64,000 nucleotides of DNA. It comes from Chitinophaga rupis. GTDB lineage: Bacteria > Bacteroidota > Bacteroidia > Chitinophagales > Chitinophagaceae. The stretch covers positions 372,001-436,000 of the forward strand of contig NZ_FOBB01000006.1 in the NCBI RefSeq assembly GCF_900109685.1, read 5' to 3'. Under the pieces are notes generated by a model. It ran no database searches. It saw nothing but the letters and a program-made list of their open reading frames with translations, and was not told the DNA's origin. The first letter of the stretch is position 1. Every line of letters begins with the position of its first letter. A program made the translations under genes and the position numbers. This document shows, one piece after another, positions 54,222 to 62,478 of the stretch.

Positions 54222-54809
54222 TTATAGACTTTTCAGGGATTTTTTTATGAGCCCTTCCAAGTCCTGCAATAGTGGTTCTGTTTTCAGTACCCTTTGAATA
54301 GCCTGTTCTGCCACGTTACGGGCTATCCCCAGGGTTACCAATGCATTTAACGCATCTTCCTGCAATGTATTGTTTGTGCTAACAGATAATTGTGGTCCTG
54401 TTTCTTTCTGCCTTTTTATCTTGTCTTTTAACTCCAGAATGATCCGTTTTGCCGTTTTGGCGCCGATGCCTTTAATGCTTTCCAGCATTTTCTCGTTTTC
54501 CATGGCAATAGCGCGCTGAATGTCTTCCGGTTGCAGGGAGGATAACATCATACGGGCCGTGGACGCCCCTATGCCGGATACGCCCAGCAGCAGCAGGAAC
54601 ATGCTGCGTTCCGCATCGTCAAAGAAGCCATATAGGGTATGGGCATCCTCTTTTATATGCAAAAAGGTGAGCAGCTTGCAGTTTTCCATCCCCTGGATCC
54701 GGGAGTAGGTATTTAAACTGATCTGTACCTCATATCCCACCCCCTGCACTTCTACATACACCATTGCAGGAGACTTGTGGGTTAATTTTCCGGTAAGGTA
54801 AGCGATCAT
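54222..54809 (-). CDS. ruvA: Holliday junction branch migration protein RuvA
   Basis: 195 aa from ATG 54809 (MIAYLTGKLTHK), the standard RuvA start; a TTG seven codons upstream is rejected. It has an OB-fold domain I (1-65), tandem helix-hairpin-helix motifs (LLGVSGIGASTARMML and LESIKGIGAKTAKRIILELK, about 70-130) and a C-terminal domain III (about 150-195) that contacts RuvB. It binds Holliday junctions and positions RuvB. It is followed at 36 nt by sprA and is divergent from fabH. recG at 8.5 kb acts on the same DNA intermediates. Confidence 0.95.
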   Translation of the reverse strand: MIAYLTGKLTHKSPAMVYVEVQGVGYEVQISLNTYSRIQGMENCKLLTFLHIKEDAHTLYGFFDDAERSMFLLLLGVSGIGASTARMMLSSLQPEDIQRAIAMENEKMLESIKGIGAKTAKRIILELKDKIKRQKETGPQLSVSTNNTLQEDALNALVTLGIARNVAEQAIQRVLKTEPLLQDLEGLIKKSLKSL

Positions 54810-54827
54810 ACAGGATTTATAAAGGCG

Positions 54828-54835
54828 CAAACTTA
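54828..54835 (-). promoter_or_regulatory. Putative -7 box of ruvA-sprA
   Basis: The minus strand reads TAAGTTTG, 18 nt before the ruvA ATG. It would drive the ruvA-sprA unit. Confidence 0.5.
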
Positions 54836-54898
54836 CGGAAAAACTCGTAAGTGATTGTGCTTTACTTGAACTTCCGGTTCGTTATGACAACATAAGAC

Positions 54899-54928
54899 TT
54901 TTGATTTTCTTTTAATATCGTATTTTTG
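54899..54928 (+). promoter_or_regulatory. fabH promoter (-33 TTTTG, -7 TATTTTTG)
   Basis: TTTTG at 54899-54903 and TATTTTTG at 54921-54928 are separated by 17 nt. The leader to ATG 54957 is about 23 nt. It is divergent from the ruvA box. Confidence 0.6.
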
Positions 54929-54956
54929 CCCCCTAGTAAAACAATTGTTCCTACAT

Positions 54957-55955
54957 ATGAGTAAAATTACGGCCGCTATTACAGCGGTGGGTGGTTATGT
55001 TCCTGACTACGTACTTACCAATAAAGAACTGGAAAAACTGGTAGATACCACGGATGAATGGATCACCACCCGCACGGGGATAAAGGAAAGAAGGATACTG
55101 AAAGGGGAAGGCAAGGGTACTTCTGATCTGTGTGTACCGGTAGCACTGGAAATATGCCGCAAAAGAGGTATCAGCCCCGAGGAAATAGACCTGCTGATTG
55201 TAGCTACCGTAACACCGGACATGGTTTTTCCGGCTACAGCTAACGTGGTAACGGATAAGATAGGGGCTAAGAACGCCTGGGGATTTGATATTAACGCAGC
55301 CTGCTCTGGCTTTTTATATGCACTGGATACCGGCGCCCGTTTTGTTGAAAGCGGCCGTTATAAAAAGGTGATGGTGATAGGAGCGGATAAGATGAGCGCC
55401 ATTATGGACTACTCTGACCGTACTACCTGCATTATTTTCGGGGATGGCGCCGCCGGCGTATTGCTGGAGGCCAATACAGAAGGTTACGGCCTGGTGGACA
55501 GCATTCTGAAAAGCGATGGCCACGGCCGTGAATACCTGCACATGAAGGCAGGCGGCTCCATTAAACCCGCCAGCATAGAAACTGTTACCAACCGGGAACA
55601 TTACGTGTACCAGGAAGGTAAAATGGTGTTTAAATATGCGGTGGCCAATATGGCGGAAGCTGCGCATGATATTATGCAACGCAACCAGCTGACAGCCGAC
55701 ACGGTTTCCTGGCTGGTACCCCACCAGGCCAACAAGCGTATTATAGACGCCACCGCCCAGCGTATGGGACTGCCGGAAGCAAAGGTGATGATGAACATTG
55801 AGCGCTACGGCAACACCACCGGCGGTACTATTCCTCTTTGTTTATGGGATTACGAAAAACAGCTGAAAAAAGGCGATAACCTGGTGCTGGCAGCCTTTGG
55901 CGGCGGCTTTACCTGGGGCGCGAGCTATATTAAGTGGGCGTACGACCCGAAATAA
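54957..55955 (+). CDS. fabH: 3-oxoacyl-[ACP] synthase III
   Basis: 332 aa from ATG 54957 (MSKITAAITAVGG); a TTG four codons upstream is a weaker option. It condenses acetyl-CoA or a branched primer with malonyl-ACP to start fatty acid synthesis. The Cys-His-Asn triad is visible: INAACSGFLYAL (Cys about 114), WLVPHQANKRI (His about 257) and IERYGNTTGGTIPL (Asn about 287). Bacteroidota make many branched fatty acids, consistent with FabH priming by branched acyl-CoA (inference). fabD, which supplies malonyl-ACP, is at 62.5 kb. Confidence 0.95.
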   Translation: MSKITAAITAVGGYVPDYVLTNKELEKLVDTTDEWITTRTGIKERRILKGEGKGTSDLCVPVALEICRKRGISPEEIDLLIVATVTPDMVFPATANVVTDKIGAKNAWGFDINAACSGFLYALDTGARFVESGRYKKVMVIGADKMSAIMDYSDRTTCIIFGDGAAGVLLEANTEGYGLVDSILKSDGHGREYLHMKAGGSIKPASIETVTNREHYVYQEGKMVFKYAVANMAEAAHDIMQRNQLTADTVSWLVPHQANKRIIDATAQRMGLPEAKVMMNIERYGNTTGGTIPLCLWDYEKQLKKGDNLVLAAFGGGFTWGASYIKWAYDPK

Positions 55956-56030
55956 GTTGGCAGTAAACAGTTGGCAGTTGGCAGTAAGCGGTTGTTTCAT
56001 GACTGCCAACTGTAAACTGCCAACTGCAAA
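55955..56030. repeat. Inverted repeat element, family 4 (AGTTGGCAGT), between fabH and a kinase gene
   Basis: AGTTGGCAGTAAACAGTTGG and a further copy (55955-55990) face ACTGCCAACTGTAAACTGCC and a further copy (56001-56030). The arms match over 24 nt with one or two changes, with a loop of only about 10-25 nt. They touch the last base of the fabH stop and end at the kinase stop codon. This can fold into a hairpin and may act as a bidirectional terminator, though it lacks a U-tract. Confidence 0.85.
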
Positions 56031-57953
56031 CTAATGAAACGACGGTAACTCATACACAAACGCAAACCCTCCCTTTTCCGGTGCGGCGCTGATATGGCCG
56101 CCCATCTTATCCATAAAATCTTTACAGATCACCAGGGCCAGCTCGGCATCGTGCCGGCGGAATCCCTTGTAATAGCTGGTTCCCCGGTATTCAAACAAAT
56201 GCGGCAGCATAGCCGCTGTAATGTTGATCTGTAATACCTTTACCCATACTTTTACGGCGCCCGCATCCCCGGTGGTTAATACCTGCACCTGCCCGCCCGG
56301 CGTGGAAAAGCTAATGGCGCTGTTTAACAGGCTGCGGTGCACAAACTGTAACATTTCCCGCTCTGCCGCTACCTGTATATCATCCGGCACCTGTATACTA
56401 ATGCTCACCTTTTTTTCCTGCGCGGCATGTTGAATGCTTGGCAGGGCTTCCGTCATCATGGAATAAATGTTACAGGGCGCAGGAGCATATATAAATCCTG
56501 AAAGCTGTGATTTGATCCACCGCAGAATGTTATCAAAAACAGCCAGGGTTTCTGCAGCGGAATCCGCTATCTGGCTGGTGAGCTGCTCCATGGCAGGTTT
56601 ATCCAGCGAGTGGGCCTGCAGCATGGCTGCCATGCGAATGATGTTGTTTAACGGGTCACGGAAATCATGTGCTATTACTGAGATCAGCTTATTCTTAAAA
56701 TCATCATTGGAGCGTAACAAACGGTTCTTTTCCGCAATAGACCTGTTCATATTATCCACACGCAGCTCATATTTGCGGGAGTTGCGGTAATACCGGTAAT
56801 ACACAATGGTAATGCCGGTTAACAATACCAGCAGCGCTGCCAGGAACCAGATGAGGATGCGGCGCGTAACCCGTTCCAGGTTACTTCTTTCAATGGCCTG
56901 TTGCTGCACCTGGTTGCGCAGCTGCAGCGATTGCATTTCCTGCTCCTTCATAAAATATTCCAGGTAATTGATCTCTCCCCGTTGCCGTTGCAGGGTTAGC
57001 TGGTGCAGCGCCAGCTGGCGGATGCCATTGCCATAGTAAGCAATCTTATCCGCATCATTCACCTTTTCATAGTGCCGGTACAAATAAGGCAGCATTTTCA
57101 TCATCAGCTCATAATACCCGGCCTGCTGCGAGAGCTTAAATATTTTTGCGGCATACAGCACACTATCTGCCGGGTAACCCATCGGAATAAAATCGTCGAG
57201 CACCCGGAAGTACGCTGCTATGCCCAGGTGCAGGAATCCCTTTTGTATAGCCGTATCAGCCACCTTATTGATCAATACTTCCCCCTCCCTGCCATGCCCC
57301 TGCTTTAACAGGGTAACCGCTTCAAACATTTTTGCATATAGCCATTCCCGTGAGTAAGGATAACGTGCGGTAATGTTACGCAGCTGATCATATGCCCATT
57401 TAACAGCATGCTGTTTGGTACTGTCTTTTGTGTATTTAATGATATAGTTGCTTAGCACCAGGCTATACATAGAGTCGTTGGAAAGGCGGCTGCCCCAGGC
57501 CATGGCCTGCTGCTCATAGTATAGCTCCAGTGGTTTGTTGCCTGCTGCTTCATAGTCAATACTCAGGTTGTTCATCATGTGGCAAACGTTGGCTGAGTCG
57601 CCACTGGCAAGGTATAAGGCCATAGCTGCCTTTTCATATGCAATGGCCTGTTGTATGCTGAACTGCTGCCCGTATACAATACCCAGGTTTTTCAGCGCAC
57701 CTGCTTCTCCCCTTTTGTAATGCAGGCGTAGCGCTATTTCCCGGGCTTTGGTAGCCAGCAGAAAACAGCTGTCTATATTGCTCAGGTGATAGTACATGCC
57801 TAATTGGTTCAGCATATCCACATACGCCATACTATCCTTTGCAAAGGGTAAGCTGCTGCGCAGGCCTGCTATTTCCGCAGACTGTGCCCTGGCCCGGAAG
57901 GTCCCCGGCAACAAGCTGCCGCAAAGCAATATGTACAGTATAATACGCTGCAT
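56031..57953 (-). CDS. TPR sensor histidine kinase homologue with degenerate ATP site (probable pseudokinase)
   Basis: 640 aa. A signal peptide (ending FRARAQ) precedes a TPR-like periplasmic region (about 25-350), a membrane segment (about 365-390, RRILIWFLAALLVLLTGITI) and the DHp helix with phosphoacceptor His in VIAHDFRDPLNN (His429). In the ATPase domain the N box Asn (LLNSAISFS, about 544) is kept. The G1 box reads LQINIT (about 574) where the adjacent paralogue has DEGAGI, and G2 reads DAELAL where the paralogue has GAGLAL. ATP binding is therefore unlikely. It starts 3 nt after the paralogue's stop codon, so the two are translationally coupled and could form a heterodimer. Confidence 0.88.
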   Translation of the reverse strand: MQRIILYILLCGSLLPGTFRARAQSAEIAGLRSSLPFAKDSMAYVDMLNQLGMYYHLSNIDSCFLLATKAREIALRLHYKRGEAGALKNLGIVYGQQFSIQQAIAYEKAAMALYLASGDSANVCHMMNNLSIDYEAAGNKPLELYYEQQAMAWGSRLSNDSMYSLVLSNYIIKYTKDSTKQHAVKWAYDQLRNITARYPYSREWLYAKMFEAVTLLKQGHGREGEVLINKVADTAIQKGFLHLGIAAYFRVLDDFIPMGYPADSVLYAAKIFKLSQQAGYYELMMKMLPYLYRHYEKVNDADKIAYYGNGIRQLALHQLTLQRQRGEINYLEYFMKEQEMQSLQLRNQVQQQAIERSNLERVTRRILIWFLAALLVLLTGITIVYYRYYRNSRKYELRVDNMNRSIAEKNRLLRSNDDFKNKLISVIAHDFRDPLNNIIRMAAMLQAHSLDKPAMEQLTSQIADSAAETLAVFDNILRWIKSQLSGFIYAPAPCNIYSMMTEALPSIQHAAQEKKVSISIQVPDDIQVAAEREMLQFVHRSLLNSAISFSTPGGQVQVLTTGDAGAVKVWVKVLQINITAAMLPHLFEYRGTSYYKGFRRHDAELALVICKDFMDKMGGHISAAPEKGGFAFVYELPSFH

Positions 57954-57956
57954 TGT

Positions 57957-59885
57957 TTAACTGGTGGTTGAAGGATCTGTACATTCAACCTGTGGTAAGG
58001 TATAAGATAAGGCTGCGCCCCGGCTGCCGCTGTTGGCTGCCTGCACACTGCCTTTCATCATGTTCATAAAATCCCGGCAAATGATCAGCGCCAGCCCGGC
58101 GCCCTGCTGTGGCCCTTTACGCGGCCGGTCTGCATGGTACTCAAACAGGTGCGGTAATAAATGTTCCGGTATGCCTGCGCCTTCATCGGTTACCGTTATG
58201 GTCACCTGCCCTTCATCAACAGCAGCTGTTACATAAATACTGCCATGGCGGGGCGAGAACTTAAGCGCGTTGTGAATAAAATTACGGTGCACAAACTGCA
58301 GCATTTCGCACTCTGCCAGCACGCATACATTGCCGGGGATACGTACATTCACCTGCACCTGTTTTTCGGAGATCACATCTGTAAGGCTTTGCAGCGCAAT
58401 GTTCACCAGCTCCTGCACGTGGCAGGGCTCCGGTGCATATACAAAACCGGATAGCTGGGAATTGATCCAGCGCAGTATACTGTCAAAAGTGTGCAGCGTG
58501 TTTTGGGAGCTGCGTTCTACACCGGTTAAAAGGGAAGCCGCTTCCTCCGGGCCCAAGGAATGCTCCTGCAAAAAGTTCATGATCTCCAGTATGTTCACCA
58601 GCGGCATGCGAAAGTCGTGCGCAATAAGGGATATCAGCTTGTTCTTAAAATCATCATGCGTTTGCAGCAGGGTGTTCTTTTCACTGATCTCGCGGTATTT
58701 TTCTGTAAGCCGTATACCATTCTCCCGTGATCTTTTATATGCGTAATAAAAGAAGGTAAGCAGCAGCATTACCAGCACCAATGACAGGATCATACCGCCT
58801 ACCAGGTACTGGCGTTTGCGGTTTTCCAGGCGTTTTTTATCCAGCTTTGCCTGCTGTAAATGGTGCTGTAGCTGCAAGGCATTCAGGCGGCCATTCTGCT
58901 GATAATAGGCCATATAATCCAGCTCGCCCTGTGTTCTTGCGGCTTGTTCTTTTTCCAGTATGCTTAGCATTAAATGGCTGTACCGGGCCGCAGCAGCGGG
59001 CTGTCCATGCTGCGTGTAGTAGGTATACAACGCTGTGGTCATAGGTAATATAAGCTCCCAGTAACCACCTGCTACGCCGTATTGCACCATGCTCACTTTA
59101 TACTGTAAAGAATCCGGCTGTTTAAAGTAACCTTTATAACCGGCCAGCTGTGCGCTGGCATACATGGCCAGGTAAGTATAGCCATTGGCAGCTGCCTGCT
59201 GTATTATTTGCAGCAGCTGTTTTTCCGCGCCGGCAGCATCGCCTTTTTTTATGCGTTCATTTGCTTCGTACAACCCGCATTTTAACTGCGTGCGTTCATC
59301 ATGGTACTGGTTTGCCAGGCTGCGCACCTTTGCCAGCGCCCATTGTACAGAATCTGCATGCAGGCTGTCATCTTCATGCACAAAGTAATAGCTCACCAGT
59401 ACGGTGGCATACAGGGAATCATTATGCACGCTGCGGCTTTTATGCATGGCCTGCTGCATGTACTGCACGGCAGCTGCCTGCTGCCCTATGTATTTGTAAT
59501 AAATAGCCATATTGGCAAGCGCCTGGCATACGGCCGCGCTATCGCCCAGCTTTTCATAGGCGCGTAAGGCATGCAGGTAAGAACGGTATGATAAAAAGCT
59601 GTTGGAACGGAGGGCGTAATAATTGCCCTGGTTCATCCAACCTCCGGCCTGCCCTCTTAAATAGTGCTGCCGGTCTGCTATGCTGCGTGCTGCATTGGTG
59701 TAAAGTAAACAGGTATCCAGGTTTTGGGGCAGGTATAGCACAGAAAGGCGGTTCAGGATATCCACGTATTGCGTGCTATCCTTTATCCGGGGTAATTGTG
59801 CTTTTAGCCGGCTGATCTCCTGACTTTGGCCCCTTAATACAGCTGCTTCACATATCAGCCACACACAAATAACCCCCCATCTCAT
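57957..59885 (-). CDS. TPR-domain sensor histidine kinase (intact ATP site)
   Basis: 642 aa from ATG 59885 (MRWGVICVWLIC), which begins a good signal peptide; a GTG ten codons upstream is rejected. It has a TPR-like periplasmic region (about 25-350), one membrane segment (about 363-390, YLVGGMILSLVLVMLLLTFF), the DHp His in LIAHDFRMPLVN (His423) and a complete HATPase domain: N box FIHNALKFS (about 538), G1 TDEGAGI (about 566) and G2 GAGLAL (about 595). There is no receiver or DNA-binding domain and no response regulator gene adjacent, so the partner is encoded elsewhere. A paralogous pseudokinase follows after 3 nt. Confidence 0.92.
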   Translation of the reverse strand: MRWGVICVWLICEAAVLRGQSQEISRLKAQLPRIKDSTQYVDILNRLSVLYLPQNLDTCLLYTNAARSIADRQHYLRGQAGGWMNQGNYYALRSNSFLSYRSYLHALRAYEKLGDSAAVCQALANMAIYYKYIGQQAAAVQYMQQAMHKSRSVHNDSLYATVLVSYYFVHEDDSLHADSVQWALAKVRSLANQYHDERTQLKCGLYEANERIKKGDAAGAEKQLLQIIQQAAANGYTYLAMYASAQLAGYKGYFKQPDSLQYKVSMVQYGVAGGYWELILPMTTALYTYYTQHGQPAAAARYSHLMLSILEKEQAARTQGELDYMAYYQQNGRLNALQLQHHLQQAKLDKKRLENRKRQYLVGGMILSLVLVMLLLTFFYYAYKRSRENGIRLTEKYREISEKNTLLQTHDDFKNKLISLIAHDFRMPLVNILEIMNFLQEHSLGPEEAASLLTGVERSSQNTLHTFDSILRWINSQLSGFVYAPEPCHVQELVNIALQSLTDVISEKQVQVNVRIPGNVCVLAECEMLQFVHRNFIHNALKFSPRHGSIYVTAAVDEGQVTITVTDEGAGIPEHLLPHLFEYHADRPRKGPQQGAGLALIICRDFMNMMKGSVQAANSGSRGAALSYTLPQVECTDPSTTS

Positions 59886-60007
59886 AATATATTTATTACG
59901 CTGAAGATGGTCCACTACATTACGGCTTAACGCATACTAAATAATATCCATGTAAAAAGAAGTATTATATGTGAAGATAACGGAAAGAACGTAACAACGC
60001 GCCGTCA

Positions 60008-60703
60008 CTAGATCTCAAATACAAATCCCCGGCGGGTTAGCTGTTCATATTTTTGTTTATCGAACCGGTACAGGTGCGCTCCTTTTTTTGAGGTGGTTTT
60101 ATCTTTTTCATCCAGCTTTTCCAGTATGCTCATTGCCAGTATCTTTTTGCGGAAGTTGCGCCGGTCCAGCTCATGCTGGTATATCTCTTCGTACAGACTT
60201 CGCAGCTGCGACAGGGTAAATTTCTCCGGCAGCAGTTCAAAACCAATGGGGTGAAAATGTGCGTTGTCCTTCAGCTTTTTCAGGGCATCTGCTATCATGC
60301 GGCCGTGGTCAAAGATAAGCGGGGGTATCTGATGCAGCTCCAGCCAGTGTGCACCATGTTCTGTAGCCAGTATATGATCATGCTCCTTAATGCGTATGAG
60401 GGCGTAATAGGCAATAGAGATCACGCGGGCGCCGCTATCCCTTTCCACTTCACCATAGCAGCCCAGTTGATCCATGAAAATGTTTTCCAGGCCGGTGGTT
60501 TGTTTAAGCACGCGGGCGGCAGCAGCATCCGTGCTTTCGCCTTCCTGCACAAAACCGCCTACCAGCGACCACTCACCCTGCTTAGGATCTACCTTGCGCT
60601 GGATCACCAGCAATTTAAGCCTGCTGTCTTCAAAACCGAATATAATGCCGTCTACTGCTACCAGGTGCCGGGGTTCACCGGCATAAAAAGAAGATACCAT
60701 CAT
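60008..60703 (-). CDS. Nudix-related transcriptional regulator (NrtR/AraR type)
   Basis: 231 aa. An N-terminal Nudix fold (about 10-145) has WSLVGGFVQEGESTDAAAARVLKQTTGL at the Nudix box: the expected R-E-x2-E-E is V-L-x2-T-T-like, so hydrolase activity is probably lost. A C-terminal winged helix follows (about 155-231; RNFRKKILAMSILEKL, KGAHLYRFD). This layout is that of NrtR (NAD metabolism) and Bacteroides AraR (arabinose) regulators. No sugar or NAD genes are adjacent, so the effector cannot be named. It is divergent from a GNAT gene across a family-2 repeat. MM start; either Met is possible. Confidence 0.88.
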   Translation of the reverse strand: MMVSSFYAGEPRHLVAVDGIIFGFEDSRLKLLVIQRKVDPKQGEWSLVGGFVQEGESTDAAAARVLKQTTGLENIFMDQLGCYGEVERDSGARVISIAYYALIRIKEHDHILATEHGAHWLELHQIPPLIFDHGRMIADALKKLKDNAHFHPIGFELLPEKFTLSQLRSLYEEIYQHELDRRNFRKKILAMSILEKLDEKDKTTSKKGAHLYRFDKQKYEQLTRRGFVFEI

Positions 60704-60723
60704 AACGCTACCGGGTTATTACC

Positions 60724-60756
60724 AATTTACGATTTTAGATTTTAGATTTACGAATT
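60724..60756. repeat. Single family-2 repeat array between divergent genes
   Basis: AATTTACGATTTTAGATTTT and a following partial copy ending TTTACGAATT lie in the 99-nt gap between the Nudix regulator (starts at 60703) and the GNAT gene (60803). There is no facing second arm, so it may be a half element. It occupies the position where an operator would be expected. Confidence 0.65.
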
Positions 60757-60802
60757 ATTACCAGGGAGTTATATCCATGTTATCAACTAATCACTTAAAG
60801 TA

Positions 60803-61264
60803 ATGAGCATCACAATCAGGATTGCGCGAAAAGAAGACTGTCCCCGGCTGCTGGAGCTGATCCGGGAACTGGCGGAGTATGAGAAGGCGCCCCAGGAGGT
60901 AACCGTTAGCCTGGAACATTTTGAGAATGCTGGCTTTGGCCCCGCACCGGTATGGAAGGCCTTTGTAGCGGTAACGGTAGAGAATGGGCAGGAGTTTATT
61001 GCCGGTTTTGCATTGTATTACATTCGTTACTCAACCTGGAAAGGCTGCCGGATGTACCTGGAGGATATTGTGGTATCTGAACGCTATCGTGGTAAGGGTA
61101 TTGGCAAGCTGCTGTTTGATCAGCTGATCGCAGAAGCAAAGGAAAAACAGTTCAATGGTCTTACCTGGCAGGTGCTGGAATGGAATGAGCCGGCCATTAA
61201 TTTTTATAAAAAGTATAATGCGAAGTTTGACCCGGAATGGTGGAACGGGAGTATTGATCTGTAG
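60803..61264 (+). CDS. GNAT N-acetyltransferase (SSAT/thialysine-acetyltransferase-like)
   Basis: 153 aa. One GNAT domain: IRIARKEDCPRLLELIRELA at the N-terminus, acetyl-CoA-binding LEDIVVSERYRGKGIGKLLF (about 88-107) and the C-terminal WNEPAINFYKKYNA. The LEDIxV...RGxGIG pattern and the W-N-x-P-A-I-N-F-Y motif resemble diamine/thialysine acetyltransferases of the SSAT group. The substrate is inferred only. It is divergent from the Nudix regulator. Confidence 0.88.
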   Translation: MSITIRIARKEDCPRLLELIRELAEYEKAPQEVTVSLEHFENAGFGPAPVWKAFVAVTVENGQEFIAGFALYYIRYSTWKGCRMYLEDIVVSERYRGKGIGKLLFDQLIAEAKEKQFNGLTWQVLEWNEPAINFYKKYNAKFDPEWWNGSIDL

Positions 61265-61267
61265 ATG

Positions 61268-61521
61268 AGTCCATGGCCGATGGTCCATAGTCCATGGTGT
61301 ATAGCGCAGGGCAGGACCCTAGACGATGGTCCACGGTCCGCGACCTGAAGCGCGTTTATTCTTTGTGAGGAATGATCATAGCCGGTGCTATAAGCATACA
61401 AACTGCCATGATCATAATATCAATAAATCCAGTAAATTAACCGTGGCCAGTGGACTGTGGTCCGTGAACCGCTTTCCAATATGAAAACCGCCATGGATCA
61501 TTGACTATGGACCATGGACTA
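61268..61521. repeat. Compound family-1 inverted repeat element between two GNAT genes
   Basis: Two left arms (61268-61304 AGTCCATGGCCGATGGTCC..., and 61321-61345 AGACGATGGTCCACGGTCC) face two right arms (61440-61470 CGTGGCCAGTGGACTGTGG..., and 61491-61521 with TGACTATGGACCATGGAC). It is more diverged than the other family-1 sites and nested. It fills the 266-nt gap. The last arm reads in frame into the next gene as TMDHGL, producing a false N-terminal extension. Confidence 0.75.
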
Positions 61522-61530
61522 AAAACAACC

Positions 61531-62373
61531 ATGATCCGCTTCTCCCATCTTCAAAACATTACGCTGCCGGAGCTTTGCAGCGTTTTTAACCTTGCTTTCA
61601 GCGATTATATAGTACCGTTCCAGTTAACTGTGCCCTTGCTGGAACAAAAGCTGCTGGGTGAGAACGTACGCCTCTCCCACTGCATTGGCGCTTTTGACGG
61701 CCCGGCGCTGGCAGGTTTTATATTACATGGGGCAGATACCTGGCCTAACCCCGCATTGCTGTATAACGGCGGTACCGGCGTAATACCGGCCTACCGCGGA
61801 CAGCACCTGGTGCAGCGCATGTATGCGCATTACCGGCAACAGTATAAACAGGAAGGTGTGCAGCGTATATTGCTGGAGGTTATCAGCACCAATACCCCCG
61901 CCATTAAAGCATATGAGAACAGTGGCTTTACAAAAACCCGTTTTTTTCATTGCTATAAAGGACAGCCTTTTATAAAACAGGCACGCAAAAATATTACCAT
62001 CCGCACGGCTGCCAATCCCAACTGGGCGCTGCTGAACACCTTTACAGACCAGGCGCCCGGCTGGGCCAACAGCACTGCCAGTATTCAGCGGGAAGGCCAG
62101 CATACCCTTACCTGGCTGGCCTATGAGCAAAACGAAATTGCGGGATTCATCAGTGTATACGCCAGCAACAAACGTATCCGCCAGCTGGGCGTACATCCGC
62201 AGCACCGGCGCAAAGGCATTGGCAGCGCATTGCTACAGCATGTTATACAGGTGCTGCAGGGGCCTTTTTCCATTATTAATATTACGGATGATAACAAGGG
62301 CTTACAGCAATTCCTGCTACGAGCAGGGTTTGAGGCGACTGTGAAGCAATGGGAAATGGAACTGCATGTGTAG
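61531..62373 (+). CDS. Tandem-GNAT acetyltransferase
   Basis: 280 aa from ATG 61531 (MIRFSHLQNI); the frame opens ten codons earlier inside a family-1 repeat arm, which is rejected. It has two GNAT folds. The N-terminal one (about 1-145) has GVIPAYRGQHLVQRMYAHY and LEVISTNTPAIKAYENSGF; the C-terminal one (about 150-280) has LGVHPQHRRKGIGSALLQHV. The second has the better acetyl-CoA loop (RRKGIG). Substrate unknown. Confidence 0.88.
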   Translation: MIRFSHLQNITLPELCSVFNLAFSDYIVPFQLTVPLLEQKLLGENVRLSHCIGAFDGPALAGFILHGADTWPNPALLYNGGTGVIPAYRGQHLVQRMYAHYRQQYKQEGVQRILLEVISTNTPAIKAYENSGFTKTRFFHCYKGQPFIKQARKNITIRTAANPNWALLNTFTDQAPGWANSTASIQREGQHTLTWLAYEQNEIAGFISVYASNKRIRQLGVHPQHRRKGIGSALLQHVIQVLQGPFSIINITDDNKGLQQFLLRAGFEATVKQWEMELHV

Positions 62374-62403
62374 AGGTGCAAATAAAGAACAGTATGCGCT
62401 AAA

Positions 62404-62478
62404 ACACAAATATGCAAACGTGTAAATGAAGATCATTTTTCCTCATCTGCACATTTGCATATTTGCATATGGGCACAT
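62404..62478. repeat. Inverted repeat element, family 5 (GCATATTTG), between GNAT and fabD genes
   Basis: The left arm (62404-62433, ACACAAATATGCAAACGTG...) faces the right arm (62442-62478, CTCATCTGCACATTTGCATA...). The loop is about 8 nt, so it can fold as one long imperfect hairpin. It lies between convergent genes and ends at the fabD stop codon. Confidence 0.8.
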
